Shown piece after piece: positions 19,028 through 26,897 of a DNA stretch of 64,000 nt. Source of the stretch: Calditrichia bacterium. GTDB taxonomy: Bacteria; Calditrichota; Calditrichia; RBG-13-44-9; J075. The stretch is from positions 310,616 through 374,615 of the forward strand of contig JANQRS010000068.1 of NCBI GenBank assembly GCA_028284445.1, read 5' to 3'. The notes below the pieces were generated by a model. It had not been told where the DNA came from. It worked only from the letters and a program-made list of their open reading frames with translations, and ran no database searches. Position numbers and translations under genes: made by a program. Positions within the stretch are counted from its first letter, which is position 1; every line of letters begins with the position of its first letter.

Positions 19028-19768
19028 ATGAAAATTGCGTTGGCACAAACAAATCCGATTATCGGGGACGTTCAGAGAAATATTGAAAATCATATCAGTT
19101 TGATCGAGCAAGCACGCGTCTACGCCCCTGATATGATTATTTTCCCCGAGCTTTCGCTGACCGGATATGCCCCGGAATTGGCTGCTGAACTCGCGACTGA
19201 GCTTCAGAACAAGCCATTCGAATTGCTACAAAATCTTAGCAATACTACTGGCATATCGATCGGGGTGGGGATGCCAATACGAGGAGGAGAGGGCATCCGA
19301 ATTTGTCTCTTATGGTTTCGTCCGCAGCTGCCTCTGCAAGTATTTCCAAAGCGCTATTTGCATGTCGACGAAGAGCCATTTTTTGTTTGTGGAAAAGAGC
19401 CATTTCGCTTGTTACGGGAAGAACCAGCAACAGCCCTGGGGATTTGTTACGAAATCTCTGTGGACGCGCATTTTACAGAAGTTCGGTCGAGTGCTGCGGA
19501 GATCTATATCGCCAGCGTGGTGAAATCGGTTGAAGGTATTGCAAAGGCGCATCAGCGCCTATCAAATATTGCCCGGGAGATCAAGGTACCGGTGCTGATG
19601 GTTAACAGCATAGGACATGAAGACGGCGCCGTCAGCGGTGGGCGCAGCGCCGCCTGGAATTATCGTGGTGAATTGATTGCTGAGCTGGAAGCCGATAAAC
19701 AAGGATTGCTGGTTATAGATACGGTAAGGGAACGGTTTTCGACACGATTAACAGGATCGACAGGATAA
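19028..19768 (+). CDS. Carbon-nitrogen hydrolase (nitrilase superfamily)
   Basis: 246 residues from ATG 19028 (MKIALAQTNPIIGD, the usual start of this fold). A TTG at 19022 is also possible, since AAGGGA lies 5 bases before it. The Glu-Lys-Cys triad is complete: E41 in FPELSLTGY, K108 in FPKRYLH and C140 in GICYEIS. The family hydrolyses C-N bonds of amides or carbamoyl compounds; the substrate cannot be read from sequence. The last residues (STRLTGSTG) and the stop codon lie inside a dispersed repeat, so the native C-terminus was probably replaced. It stands alone between a divergent operon and a convergent NTPase gene. Confidence 0.88.
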   Translation: MKIALAQTNPIIGDVQRNIENHISLIEQARVYAPDMIIFPELSLTGYAPELAAELATELQNKPFELLQNLSNTTGISIGVGMPIRGGEGIRICLLWFRPQLPLQVFPKRYLHVDEEPFFVCGKEPFRLLREEPATALGICYEISVDAHFTEVRSSAAEIYIASVVKSVEGIAKAHQRLSNIAREIKVPVLMVNSIGHEDGAVSGGRSAAWNYRGELIAELEADKQGLLVIDTVRERFSTRLTGSTG

Positions 19769-19860
19769 AAACTTCCAATCAGAATTTCATCATGCTAATC
19801 ATGTAAATCCTGTCCTTTTTTTTATCTGTGTCCATCTGTGTCCATCTGTGTCGAAGGTGT
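19736..19860. repeat. ACACAGAT-type inverted element, copy 2
   Basis: Outer ends TTCGACAC and GTGTCGAA, inner pairs ACAGGAT/ATCCTGT, and three repeats of ATCTGTGTCC near the right end. It overlaps the last codons of the nitrilase and nearly reaches the stop of the convergent NTPase gene. Confidence 0.75.
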
Positions 19861-19866
19861 TGTTTT

Positions 19867-21828
19867 TTACTCCGTTCCGCGCGTTCTTCTGCGAGACCCG
19901 CGCCGGCGCGGATGACGAATTTGCTGCTGCCGGTCTGCCTCAAATCCTTTCCACATTCGCGAAGAGATCTTGCCATTATGATTCAGCTGCCGCAGGATGT
20001 CGCGGTCTTGCACATATTTTTCTTCCGCCAATTCGCTCCGCTCGATAAAGAGAATGAATTTGTTGATTTCCTCATCGATTTCCTTGGGCTGGCGGACATT
20101 GAGAAATCCGTCAACCTGATAATCGAGCCAGGTGTCCGGCAAGATGGTTTGCATGTAGCGATAGGTGTAAATCATGTAGTCGAGATAATAATATGCCGGA
20201 TCAAGCAGCATAATCTCAGCATTTTCGTCTTCGTAATCTTCACCTGGAATCGAAGTTTCGACGATAGAAAAGTCCACAAACTTCTTGATTAATGCATTCA
20301 ATTCTTCTTCCACCAGCCGGTGATAGCCGATATGTGCCAGTTTGTCCTTCAACTCGCTGTAGATGAGTGACTGGCGATTGCGCTCATTGGTGCTGCCAAA
20401 CTGACGAAGTATTTGCAGGGCGCGAATTCTGAATAGATTGTTACCGCGCATGACGAAGTTCTTATAGCCGCTGTCAAATATGTTTAGCAGAAAGGTATTC
20501 TCGCGATTTATCTCCTTATAAACGTACAGCAAGAGGGTTTCCATGATTTTTTGCTGTGACAGGCGGTTGCCGGTGGTAATATTTGCCAACTGTGTGGCTT
20601 CAAGATGCGGCGAGGCCAGCAAGCATTTGAGATAATCGAGCATTCGTTCCATATTGGAATTGCTGAGCATGTAGAAAAGGAACAGGTTCTCTTCCTTGGT
20701 GGTGATGCTTTCAATGATCGTCTTTACAAAATCGATGTAATCGTCAATCGTGTAGAGCTTGCCGCTGACGTTGATTGCCGGCGGCGGATTTTTGCGTAGT
20801 TTGCGTTCAAATACCGCGAAGCGTTTTTCCACGATGTCTTCAAAGCTGGGCGGCAAAATGTGATATTTCTGAAAGTCGCCATAGCTGTCGCCGGACTTTT
20901 TGACGGTTACCTCGCGGAGGCTGACCACTACCGGCACATCCAGGGTTTCCGCCAACATGCTGACTTCCTGTTGAACTCGCTGTGCTGTTTCAATATGCTG
21001 AATGCGATCACAGTCATCGAAAATCAAGCATACTTTCTTTTTGAAATGCTTTAGCAGATCGGTACCGGTTTTAAGATAATCCACACGTTCCCGGGTTTGT
21101 CGCTCAGCCTTCTTGAGCATCATGCGAATCACTTCGCTGCGCCGTTTTTCCTTCTCCTGCTTTACATACACCGGGTCATCTTCCTTGATCAGGGCATCGT
21201 ATTCCCGAAGTTCACGGGCAAAGCGCAGGTTGACCAGGTCCCGATCATTTAGCTTCTTCTCGCGACCAAGGGCGAAGACCGCCTGACGAACCTGGACTGT
21301 AAGCGATTCATAAATTTTGACGATCGGCTCGTCCGGTGCTGTGGCGTCCGCCAGGTTGACTGCAAACACCACCACATCGCTGGATTTCTGACGTAGCTGA
21401 TTGAGAAGAAAGCTGATGAATTCAGATTTCCCGCAGCCGCGATCACCGAGCAATAAGATGGTTGTTCCCTTGCCTTTCAGGATCATCTTCTTGACGCCCG
21501 GTAAGTCGAAGTTGTTCAAAATCTCAAAGCGGTTTTGATGATGATACTTCAGAGAAAACTTGATATAAGATTCGTCCCGGACAGGAATGCCGGTGTTGCG
21601 GAAATGGTTGGCCAGGCGTTCGCGATCCTGGTCGACATTAAATTCGTTAACATAACATTCTTCGAGGTAGGCATCGTTCTGTAATTCCCCCCATATGAGG
21701 GTCCCGAGCTTCCCGAAGCATTCAAAGATGGGGCCGTGAAGTTCGTACCAGAGGCGATTGCTTTTTACCCGTAGTTTGTCGAGGTCTTTGCCATCCAAAG
21801 ACCGAAATGCTCTTGCTGATGCTGCCAT
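19867..21828 (-). CDS. KAP/STAND-like P-loop NTPase
   Basis: 653 residues. Walker A is GDRGCGKS at 128-135, and Walker B CLIFDDCD is at about 267-274. A following VVSLRE could be a sensor segment. About 125 residues precede the NTPase core, and about 350 residues, predicted helical, follow it. The tail is Arg-rich (RRRGSRRRTRG). The arrangement resembles KAP-type or AAA/STAND ATPases that act as membrane-linked switches, but I cannot assign a family with certainty. The next gene upstream on the same strand, 46 bases before its start, encodes a one-helix membrane protein that may be its anchor. No nuclease, toxin or protease lies alongside. Confidence 0.75.
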   Translation of the reverse strand: MAASARAFRSLDGKDLDKLRVKSNRLWYELHGPIFECFGKLGTLIWGELQNDAYLEECYVNEFNVDQDRERLANHFRNTGIPVRDESYIKFSLKYHHQNRFEILNNFDLPGVKKMILKGKGTTILLLGDRGCGKSEFISFLLNQLRQKSSDVVVFAVNLADATAPDEPIVKIYESLTVQVRQAVFALGREKKLNDRDLVNLRFARELREYDALIKEDDPVYVKQEKEKRRSEVIRMMLKKAERQTRERVDYLKTGTDLLKHFKKKVCLIFDDCDRIQHIETAQRVQQEVSMLAETLDVPVVVSLREVTVKKSGDSYGDFQKYHILPPSFEDIVEKRFAVFERKLRKNPPPAINVSGKLYTIDDYIDFVKTIIESITTKEENLFLFYMLSNSNMERMLDYLKCLLASPHLEATQLANITTGNRLSQQKIMETLLLYVYKEINRENTFLLNIFDSGYKNFVMRGNNLFRIRALQILRQFGSTNERNRQSLIYSELKDKLAHIGYHRLVEEELNALIKKFVDFSIVETSIPGEDYEDENAEIMLLDPAYYYLDYMIYTYRYMQTILPDTWLDYQVDGFLNVRQPKEIDEEINKFILFIERSELAEEKYVQDRDILRQLNHNGKISSRMWKGFEADRQQQIRHPRRRGSRRRTRGTE

Positions 21829-21874
21829 GATGTTCTTGTCCTTACTACTTCAAATTCGTTCACACACCAAATAC

Positions 21875-22435
21875 TTAAAATACCCCGCCGCCTTCCATTT
21901 CCAGTTTCTCCTCTTTGAGCATGCCGTTACGGATATTCTCCCAACTGATCTTTAAGTTCGCATCCAGGTAGTCGAAGGCTGGGAAGATGACGCAAAGGTT
22001 GATCTTTTCAAACCCGTATCCATTCACAGAGAAGGGGAGAAAGTTGGACTTTTTATCCAAAAGAGACGCGGCCTGCTGCCCGGTTATCGGCAGCAAATCA
22101 TCAAACTGTTCGCATTCAAACATGCTTTTGGGAAAGATCGAACTCCCGGAATGGTCAATCGCGTGCATCTTGAAGCGCACCACCGAATTGGGAAGTACGC
22201 TTTCGTTAAGTGCGGTGATTGTCATGAAGATAATTAACAGCTCCTGATCGCGAGAGTCGACATTGAAATATTCCTGAATGCTGAGATCCAGTCGCATACG
22301 GATTTCTTCCCGCCGCGTGCGCCAGCGCAGCACAGACCAATTATAGAGGCTGATCATAAAAGCAATCAGCGCCGTTCCCATACTGACGTATTTAAATATC
22401 TCGTCGATATTAGCGTTTTGCAGCCATGCAGGCAT
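21875..22435 (-). CDS. Small membrane protein paired with the P-loop NTPase
   Basis: 186 residues. One N-terminal transmembrane helix (about 16-34, MGTALIAFMISLYNW) is followed by a basic stretch WRTRREEIRMR, which suggests a cytoplasmic domain of about 145 residues, mostly beta-rich. No known family. GGGG lies about 6 bases before the ATG. Position and spacing suggest it is co-transcribed with the NTPase and forms a membrane-bound two-component assembly; this is inference. Confidence 0.7.
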   Translation of the reverse strand: MPAWLQNANIDEIFKYVSMGTALIAFMISLYNWSVLRWRTRREEIRMRLDLSIQEYFNVDSRDQELLIIFMTITALNESVLPNSVVRFKMHAIDHSGSSIFPKSMFECEQFDDLLPITGQQAASLLDKKSNFLPFSVNGYGFEKINLCVIFPAFDYLDANLKISWENIRNGMLKEEKLEMEGGGVF

Positions 22436-22741
22436 GTTAACCCCACACTTCGAATAAGCTAAAGTTCAGCGGATTGACCAAAAAGTTGGGCAGATGATTC
22501 AACAGAGGGTAGACGATGTCACTGCTGATGAAAGGCGTGACGGATGTTCAAGGTCCTTCCTGTCGATTCATCCAAATAAAGCAATTCATCCGCCTGATGC
22601 AAGCGTTTAAGCTAACTAAAATAGATAGTTTAGTTATCAGAATTTCGATAGGTGTCACAAACCCGTCCTTTTCATTTGCATTGAAAAGTGCAGGGGCTTA
22701 TTTTCACCGTTGTTATGTTTAACTTATCAAGGACAATTCGG
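22436..22741. other. Divergent intergenic region with a hairpin
   Basis: About 300 bases between the minus-strand membrane-protein gene and the plus-strand lipoprotein gene. It should hold both promoters. The one clear structure is an inverted repeat TAACTAAA/TTTAGTTA at 22613-22636 with an 8-base spacer, a candidate operator. A 68-codon frame here has no supporting features and is not called. Confidence 0.5.
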
Positions 22742-23203
22742 TTGCAAAGCGGAAACAAATTTCCTATCTGGATCATAGCCTTGTTATGCTTTTTTGCCTG
22801 TGATGACCCGGCACCCAAGCAGGATCCGCAAAGGCTGATTGGCGTTTGGCAGCAAAAGTCAACCGCTGATGAGATTACTTATTTGCATTTTGATGAATCA
22901 CAGAAGCTCAATGTGTATCGCAAATATCAGGATGTTGCCTGCCTGGTGGTGCTCATTGGAGATGATATGGCGATGCCCTTTCGTGAAAAATCCAATGGAG
23001 TGCTGGAGTTCAATGTGATGGGACATGCTGCCAATATGCGCTATCGCATTCGGGATGATGTGCTCATGTTTCGGACCGATGTGAATGGCGGACCGCTTCG
23101 CGGACATGAGGATTTTCTCGACAGTGACTACGATTTTGTTGGGAGTGAATTAACGGATTGCTTGATCAGCTATCAGGAATGGAAGACTCGAATTCAATTA
23201 TAA
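22742..23203 (+). CDS. Small lipoprotein, lipocalin-like
   Basis: 153 residues if read from the TTG at 22742, which has AAGGA 8 bases upstream and yields a compact lipoprotein signal (FPIWIIALLCFFAC). An in-frame ATG at 22715 would give a longer N-terminus without a ribosome site. After the lipid-modified Cys, the sequence RLIGVWQQ opens a series of beta strands like those of lipocalin-like domains (DUF4488/DUF5004 style). Function unknown. A small membrane protein gene follows after 10 bases. Confidence 0.7.
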   Translation: MQSGNKFPIWIIALLCFFACDDPAPKQDPQRLIGVWQQKSTADEITYLHFDESQKLNVYRKYQDVACLVVLIGDDMAMPFREKSNGVLEFNVMGHAANMRYRIRDDVLMFRTDVNGGPLRGHEDFLDSDYDFVGSELTDCLISYQEWKTRIQL

Positions 23204-23213
23204 GGAAGCAGAC

Positions 23214-23507
23214 GTGCAGGATATTCGCAATTTGAGAACAATCGGCTGGATTGAGGCTGTATCATTTATTCTATTGTTGTTCATAGCCATGCCGCTGAAA
23301 TATATCTGGGATATGCCCATGGCCGTCCGCATCGTCGGCCTCATCCACGGCATTTTGTTCATGCTCTTCGTTGTTTACCTGTTTAAAGTGGCCCGGGATC
23401 AGTCTTTTGAACATAAGCTCACTGCAAAGTGTCTGATCGGGGCCTTCGTTCCGTTCGGGCCATTCTTGTATGAGAAAGATTTTAAAGCGCGATTGAATGA
23501 GGCGTAA
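23214..23507 (+). CDS. DUF3817-type small membrane protein
   Basis: 97 residues with three predicted membrane helices. The opening RTIGWIEAVSFILLLFIAMPLKY, with the IGWIEAVSFILLL core, and the later GLIHGILFMLFVVYL are typical of the DUF3817/YdzA family. The start is GTG with AAGGAAG 5 bases upstream. The function of the family is unknown. It is probably co-transcribed with the preceding lipoprotein and is followed directly by a palindromic repeat. Confidence 0.8.
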   Translation: MQDIRNLRTIGWIEAVSFILLLFIAMPLKYIWDMPMAVRIVGLIHGILFMLFVVYLFKVARDQSFEHKLTAKCLIGAFVPFGPFLYEKDFKARLNEA

Positions 23508-23514
23508 CTTTATA

Positions 23515-23562
23515 GACATCCCCCTTTGTCTCCCTTCGAAGGGGGATAAAGGGGGATGTCTC
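23515..23562. repeat. Intergenic palindromic repeat, family A, copy 3
   Basis: GACATCCCCC arm, TTCGAAGGGGG centre and GGGGGATGTC arm. It is complete and nearly symmetrical. It sits between the DUF3817 gene and the decayed T9SS tail, whose stop codon it touches. Confidence 0.88.
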
Positions 23563-23731
23563 TTACCTGCCCGCGACTAGTACCCAATATTCCCCATCCG
23601 GCATGTACGGTCGAGGTAAATTCGACAAAACCACCGACCGTGCAGCTTTCTTCACTCTGAACTCTCCTTCCTAAAGTATTGTAAAATAGCACTTTGTGGT
23701 ATGATTGTTCCACAGCTAGGGGACTGGCATG
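23563..23731 (-). pseudogene. Decayed 3' end of a T9SS-sorted secreted protein gene
   Basis: Two overlapping frames on the minus strand together give a sorting-domain tail. The upstream frame reads VLFYNTLGRRV, like the YNLLGQEV strand of Por/T9SS tails, and continues to GGFVEF. After a one-base shift the other frame reads MPDGEYWVLVAGR and then stops, matching the closing 'G-Y-V-L-G' strand. An in-frame stop lies just upstream, so only about 55 codons remain and no start or body is visible. This looks like a truncated and frameshifted gene remnant. Confidence 0.5.
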
Positions 23732-23852
23732 TCATTTGAAGTGTTATAAGTCGAACGCTTTGAACAGCGTTCAAAAAGAAAGTTTGCGCGGAACTGATAT
23801 TGGCAGTCGCCGTTGAAACTGAGCAAGCAATGAAAATGAATGTTGATCGGAA

Positions 23853-24638
23853 ATGAATATGGAATACGCTGCGAACGGATTTTCAGCGCAGATTGGCAAA
23901 AAATTAGACAATCTCAAGCAACCGCTTGTTTTTACCTGGAAAACGCTTACCGCCGCGCCACATGCGCTTCGCCATCGTCACGATACCCTCAATCAAATGC
24001 ATATTATGGGTGTGCAGGCATTGCCTTTGGTATTATTGGCGGTGGTCTGCATCAGTATGGTGTTATCGCTGGAATGGGGGAAGAAGCTCGAGCTGTTCGG
24101 CGCAAAAATTATGCTGGGACGCCTGATCGGCGTATCTGTGCTACGTGAAATTGGCCCGACCATCGCCGGCCTGATGTTGGCCGGCCGCACCAGTGCGAAG
24201 CTGGTTTCCGAGATCGGCAATATGGTACTGACCGAACAGATAGATGCGCTTCGCGCTGCCGGCACCGATCCGCTGAAACGGCTTATCGTTCCGCGGGTGT
24301 TTGCTTCGATTTTGGTGATGCTGCCAATAGTGGTTATCGCGGATGCCGCCGGCATTATTGCCGGATGGTGGGCAAGTGTGACCTGGCAAGGCATCGATCC
24401 GGAGTTCTTTTGGCTATCAATGAATTCCGGGCTGTTGATGAAAGACCTAATTATTGGCGCGGTGAAGCCGCCGGTGTACGGATTGGTCATAGGTCTGATT
24501 GGGGCCTACTACGGCTACACCGTGAAAAATGGCGCAGTCGGATTAGGCAAGGCTGCCACAAAAGCGGTCATGCTCGCTTCACTCGGCGTGCTAATAACCG
24601 ATCTGATTTTGACGCGTACCATTTTGATGATGTATTGA
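23853..24638 (+). CDS. mlaE: MlaE-family ABC permease (phospholipid transport)
   Basis: 261 residues, the usual size for MlaE. A helical N-terminal segment leads to about five membrane helices. Family signatures are visible: REIGPTIAGLMLAGRTSAKLVSEIG and, further on, EQIDALRAAGTDPLKRLIVPR. It is the inner-membrane permease for retrograde or anterograde lipid traffic between inner and outer membrane. The genes for ATPase and MCE protein follow in the order mlaE-mlaF-mlaD. ATG 23853 and ATG 23859 are both possible starts; GGA lies just upstream. Confidence 0.93.
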   Translation: MNMEYAANGFSAQIGKKLDNLKQPLVFTWKTLTAAPHALRHRHDTLNQMHIMGVQALPLVLLAVVCISMVLSLEWGKKLELFGAKIMLGRLIGVSVLREIGPTIAGLMLAGRTSAKLVSEIGNMVLTEQIDALRAAGTDPLKRLIVPRVFASILVMLPIVVIADAAGIIAGWWASVTWQGIDPEFFWLSMNSGLLMKDLIIGAVKPPVYGLVIGLIGAYYGYTVKNGAVGLGKAATKAVMLASLGVLITDLILTRTILMMY

Positions 24639-24671
24639 TGTAACAGCAGTAAAATTGCTTAGGGTGTGTCA

Positions 24672-24713
24672 GTCCCCCCTCTATCTCCCCCTGGGGGGAG
24701 ATAGAGGGGGGAC
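24672..24713. repeat. Intergenic palindromic repeat, family B, copy 1
   Basis: Almost perfect palindrome: GTCCCCCCTCTATCTCCCCC paired with GGGGGAGATAGAGGGGGGAC. It sits inside the mla operon between mlaE and mlaF, where it could set unequal expression. Confidence 0.9.
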
Positions 24714-24776
24714 AATGACCAAAGCAGTCGAGGGACAAAAATAGACGAAGCCGTCCCAAAAAATGGAGACTCGAAT

Positions 24777-25499
24777 ATGATTGAATTTCAAGACGTAACG
24801 CTATATCTGAACAATCGGCTGATATTGGACCGCCTGTCGTTTGCTGTGGATGAAGGCAGTTCAGTGATGCTGGTTGGCAATAGCGGTGCCGGAAAGAGCA
24901 CCATTTTGCGGCTGGCGTTGGGGCTGATTCGTCCAAGCAGCGGTCGCATCTTCGCCTTCGGTGAAGAAATTACCGCCAAAAGCGAGAACGAATTGCTGAA
25001 GATTCGCCAAAACTTTGGAATGTTGTTTCAGGAAGGCGCCCTCTTCGATTCTCTATCTGTTTTCGAGAATGTGGGATTCTTCCTGAAAGAGAATTTCAAG
25101 CTGACGGAAGCGGAAATTCGCGATCGTGTCATGCAGCAATTGGAATTTCTAGGACTGGAAAAATTTTCCCACTACTATCCGGCACAATTAAGCGGCGGTA
25201 TGAAGAAGCGCGTGGCATTGGCGCGAGCTGTGGTTGCCAAGCCGAAGGTTATGCTCTACGACGAGCCGTCTGCTGGATTAGACCCCGCTTCCGCACGCCG
25301 GGTTGTTGAGCTGATTTCCCGGTTGCAGTCAACCTACAATATGACCTCGTTGGTGGTGACCCACGAGATTCATTACTTCGTAGAGCGCATGTCGCGAATG
25401 ATTATGTTGCGGGATGGGAATATTGCCTATGATGGTCAACCGGTTGCAGATATTCACGATTGGTACGAAAATCCATCTTTTATCCCAATAGCAGTTTAA
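24777..25499 (+). CDS. mlaF: MlaF-family ABC ATPase
   Basis: 240 residues with all ABC ATPase motifs: Walker A GNSGAGKST, Q-loop LFQEGALFDSL, signature LSGGMKKRVALAR, Walker B VMLYDEPSAGLD and H-loop VVTHE. The EGALFDSL wording after the Q-loop and the GGMKKR signature are typical of MlaF. It powers the MlaE permease. The gap to mlaE is 138 bases and contains a palindromic repeat; mlaD follows after 33 bases. Confidence 0.95.
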   Translation: MIEFQDVTLYLNNRLILDRLSFAVDEGSSVMLVGNSGAGKSTILRLALGLIRPSSGRIFAFGEEITAKSENELLKIRQNFGMLFQEGALFDSLSVFENVGFFLKENFKLTEAEIRDRVMQQLEFLGLEKFSHYYPAQLSGGMKKRVALARAVVAKPKVMLYDEPSAGLDPASARRVVELISRLQSTYNMTSLVVTHEIHYFVERMSRMIMLRDGNIAYDGQPVADIHDWYENPSFIPIAV

Positions 25500-25532
25500 G
25501 AGAAAACAAACCCTGAAAAGGACCAAGATATC

Positions 25533-26495
25533 ATGTCTTTTGCAAAACCTGATAAAAACGTTTCGATGAGTGTCTATATGATGTTGGCTTTGTCGTTGAT
25601 GCTTGCCGGATTTATCTTTTACCTGGTCGCGTCAAACCAGAAGTTTTTTGAGAGTAAATACTCCCTTTACATGTTTGAAGAAAATGCCCAGGGGCTGATT
25701 CCCGGTGCCTTTGTTACGCTTTCCGGCTTAAAAGTGGGGATTGTCGGTGATATGGATTTCACCGAGAAAGATGGCGTGCAGGGGATTCGCGTTGAACTAA
25801 AAATCGATGAAAAATACGCTGATCGCATAACCGGATCATCCAGCGCCAAGGTCCAAACCATGGGCATGTTGGGCGACAAGTTTGTGGAAATTACACTCGG
25901 CGAATTGACAGAAGCCCCGCTTTTGGCAGAAACCTACATTGATTCACGATCCGGGCCGGATATGGAGGGTATGCTGGCGGACGCCAAGGCGACGGTCACT
26001 GAATTAAAAGGCGTGCTCGCCAATACCCGCGTTTTAACTGCCTCCGCTCAGAAAGGCAATGGTATTATTGGGAAATTGATGATTGATGACGTTGCCGCGA
26101 AAAATTTTACAGCGCTTGTGAACAACCTCCGTGATGCAAGCCAGAAAGCGATCAGCGGCAAGGGCACGCTCAGCCAACTGATCAACGACGAAGCAATTTA
26201 TGCCAACATCAAAAAAAGCTCGGATAAGATGCAGGCTGTAATGGATAGTTTACACACCGGTAATGGCACTTTTGCCCAGCTAATCAAGGACAAGAATTTC
26301 TATACTCGTCTGCGAAATATCTCTGTAAAAACAGATTCTCTGCTTTACAATATGCAGAATGGCGGGACCACCGGTAAGCTTTTGAAAGACGCCAAATTCT
26401 ATAATAACCTGGTCAGTTTGAGTGGTTCCCTGGACTCATTAAGCACCGACATGCAAAAGAATCCGAACAGATACGTGAACCTTTCGCTCTTTTAG
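25533..26495 (+). CDS. mlaD: MlaD-like MCE-domain protein
   Basis: 320 residues. One N-terminal membrane anchor (YMMLALSLMLAGFIFYLVA), then an MCE domain (about 40-120) with GLIPGAFVTLSGLKVGIVG and MGMLGDKFVEI. The tail of about 190 residues is helical with a repeating GTLSQLINDEAIYANI-like unit, seen as NGIIGKLMIDD, KGTLSQLINDE, NGTFAQLIKDK and GGTTGKLLKDA. MCE proteins form hexameric lipid-carrying rings or tubes. This length and tail resemble the MlaD-type proteins of Bacteroidota-like bacteria rather than the short proteobacterial form. Confidence 0.92.
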   Translation: MSFAKPDKNVSMSVYMMLALSLMLAGFIFYLVASNQKFFESKYSLYMFEENAQGLIPGAFVTLSGLKVGIVGDMDFTEKDGVQGIRVELKIDEKYADRITGSSSAKVQTMGMLGDKFVEITLGELTEAPLLAETYIDSRSGPDMEGMLADAKATVTELKGVLANTRVLTASAQKGNGIIGKLMIDDVAAKNFTALVNNLRDASQKAISGKGTLSQLINDEAIYANIKKSSDKMQAVMDSLHTGNGTFAQLIKDKNFYTRLRNISVKTDSLLYNMQNGGTTGKLLKDAKFYNNLVSLSGSLDSLSTDMQKNPNRYVNLSLF

Positions 26496-26500
26496 GCAGA

Positions 26501-26737
26501 ATTGACAGGATTGACAAGATAAAAACCAAAACCTTTTGACACCGATGCACACAGATTTACACAGATTAACACAGATGAAAAAAGTGTAAGAGATAAAAGA
26601 CTCGAAAGGAAGATCTCTATTCTTGATCTTTTTTCTTCATTATTCATCTGTGTGGATCTGTGTTCATCCGTAAGATCCGTGTCAAAAGGTTTTGGTCTTA
26701 TCTTGTAGATCCTGTCAATCCTGTCAATCCTGTCTAA
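26501..26737. repeat. ACACAGAT-type element, copy 3: large inverted repeat
   Basis: Two arms of about 75 bases pair almost perfectly: GACAGGATTGACAAGATAA, then CCAAAACCTTTTGACAC, then ACACAGAT units on the left, with the reverse complement on the right, around an A/T-rich centre containing TAAAAGACTC. This is the fullest copy of the element. It lies between mlaD and a permease gene and could be a miniature inverted-repeat element or a large transcript-end hairpin. Confidence 0.88.
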
Positions 26738-26897
26738 AGAAAAGTCCCTTCACATTGTTCACTTTCGAACATCCTTGATCATCATCGAACAGTATTTTCT
26801 CTCCGATCTGCGTTAAAAGGGCAACAGATGGTGTTTTGCAATTCTGGTATGGTCTTTGTCTTTCCTTTCAATAACATATATTGACAAGGGAGATCTC

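Noticed and set aside
23724..23739. TGGCATGTCATTTGAA as a sigma-54 promoter before mlaE
   Set aside because: The -12 element reads TTGA in place of TTGC and the site lies inside a decayed gene remnant.
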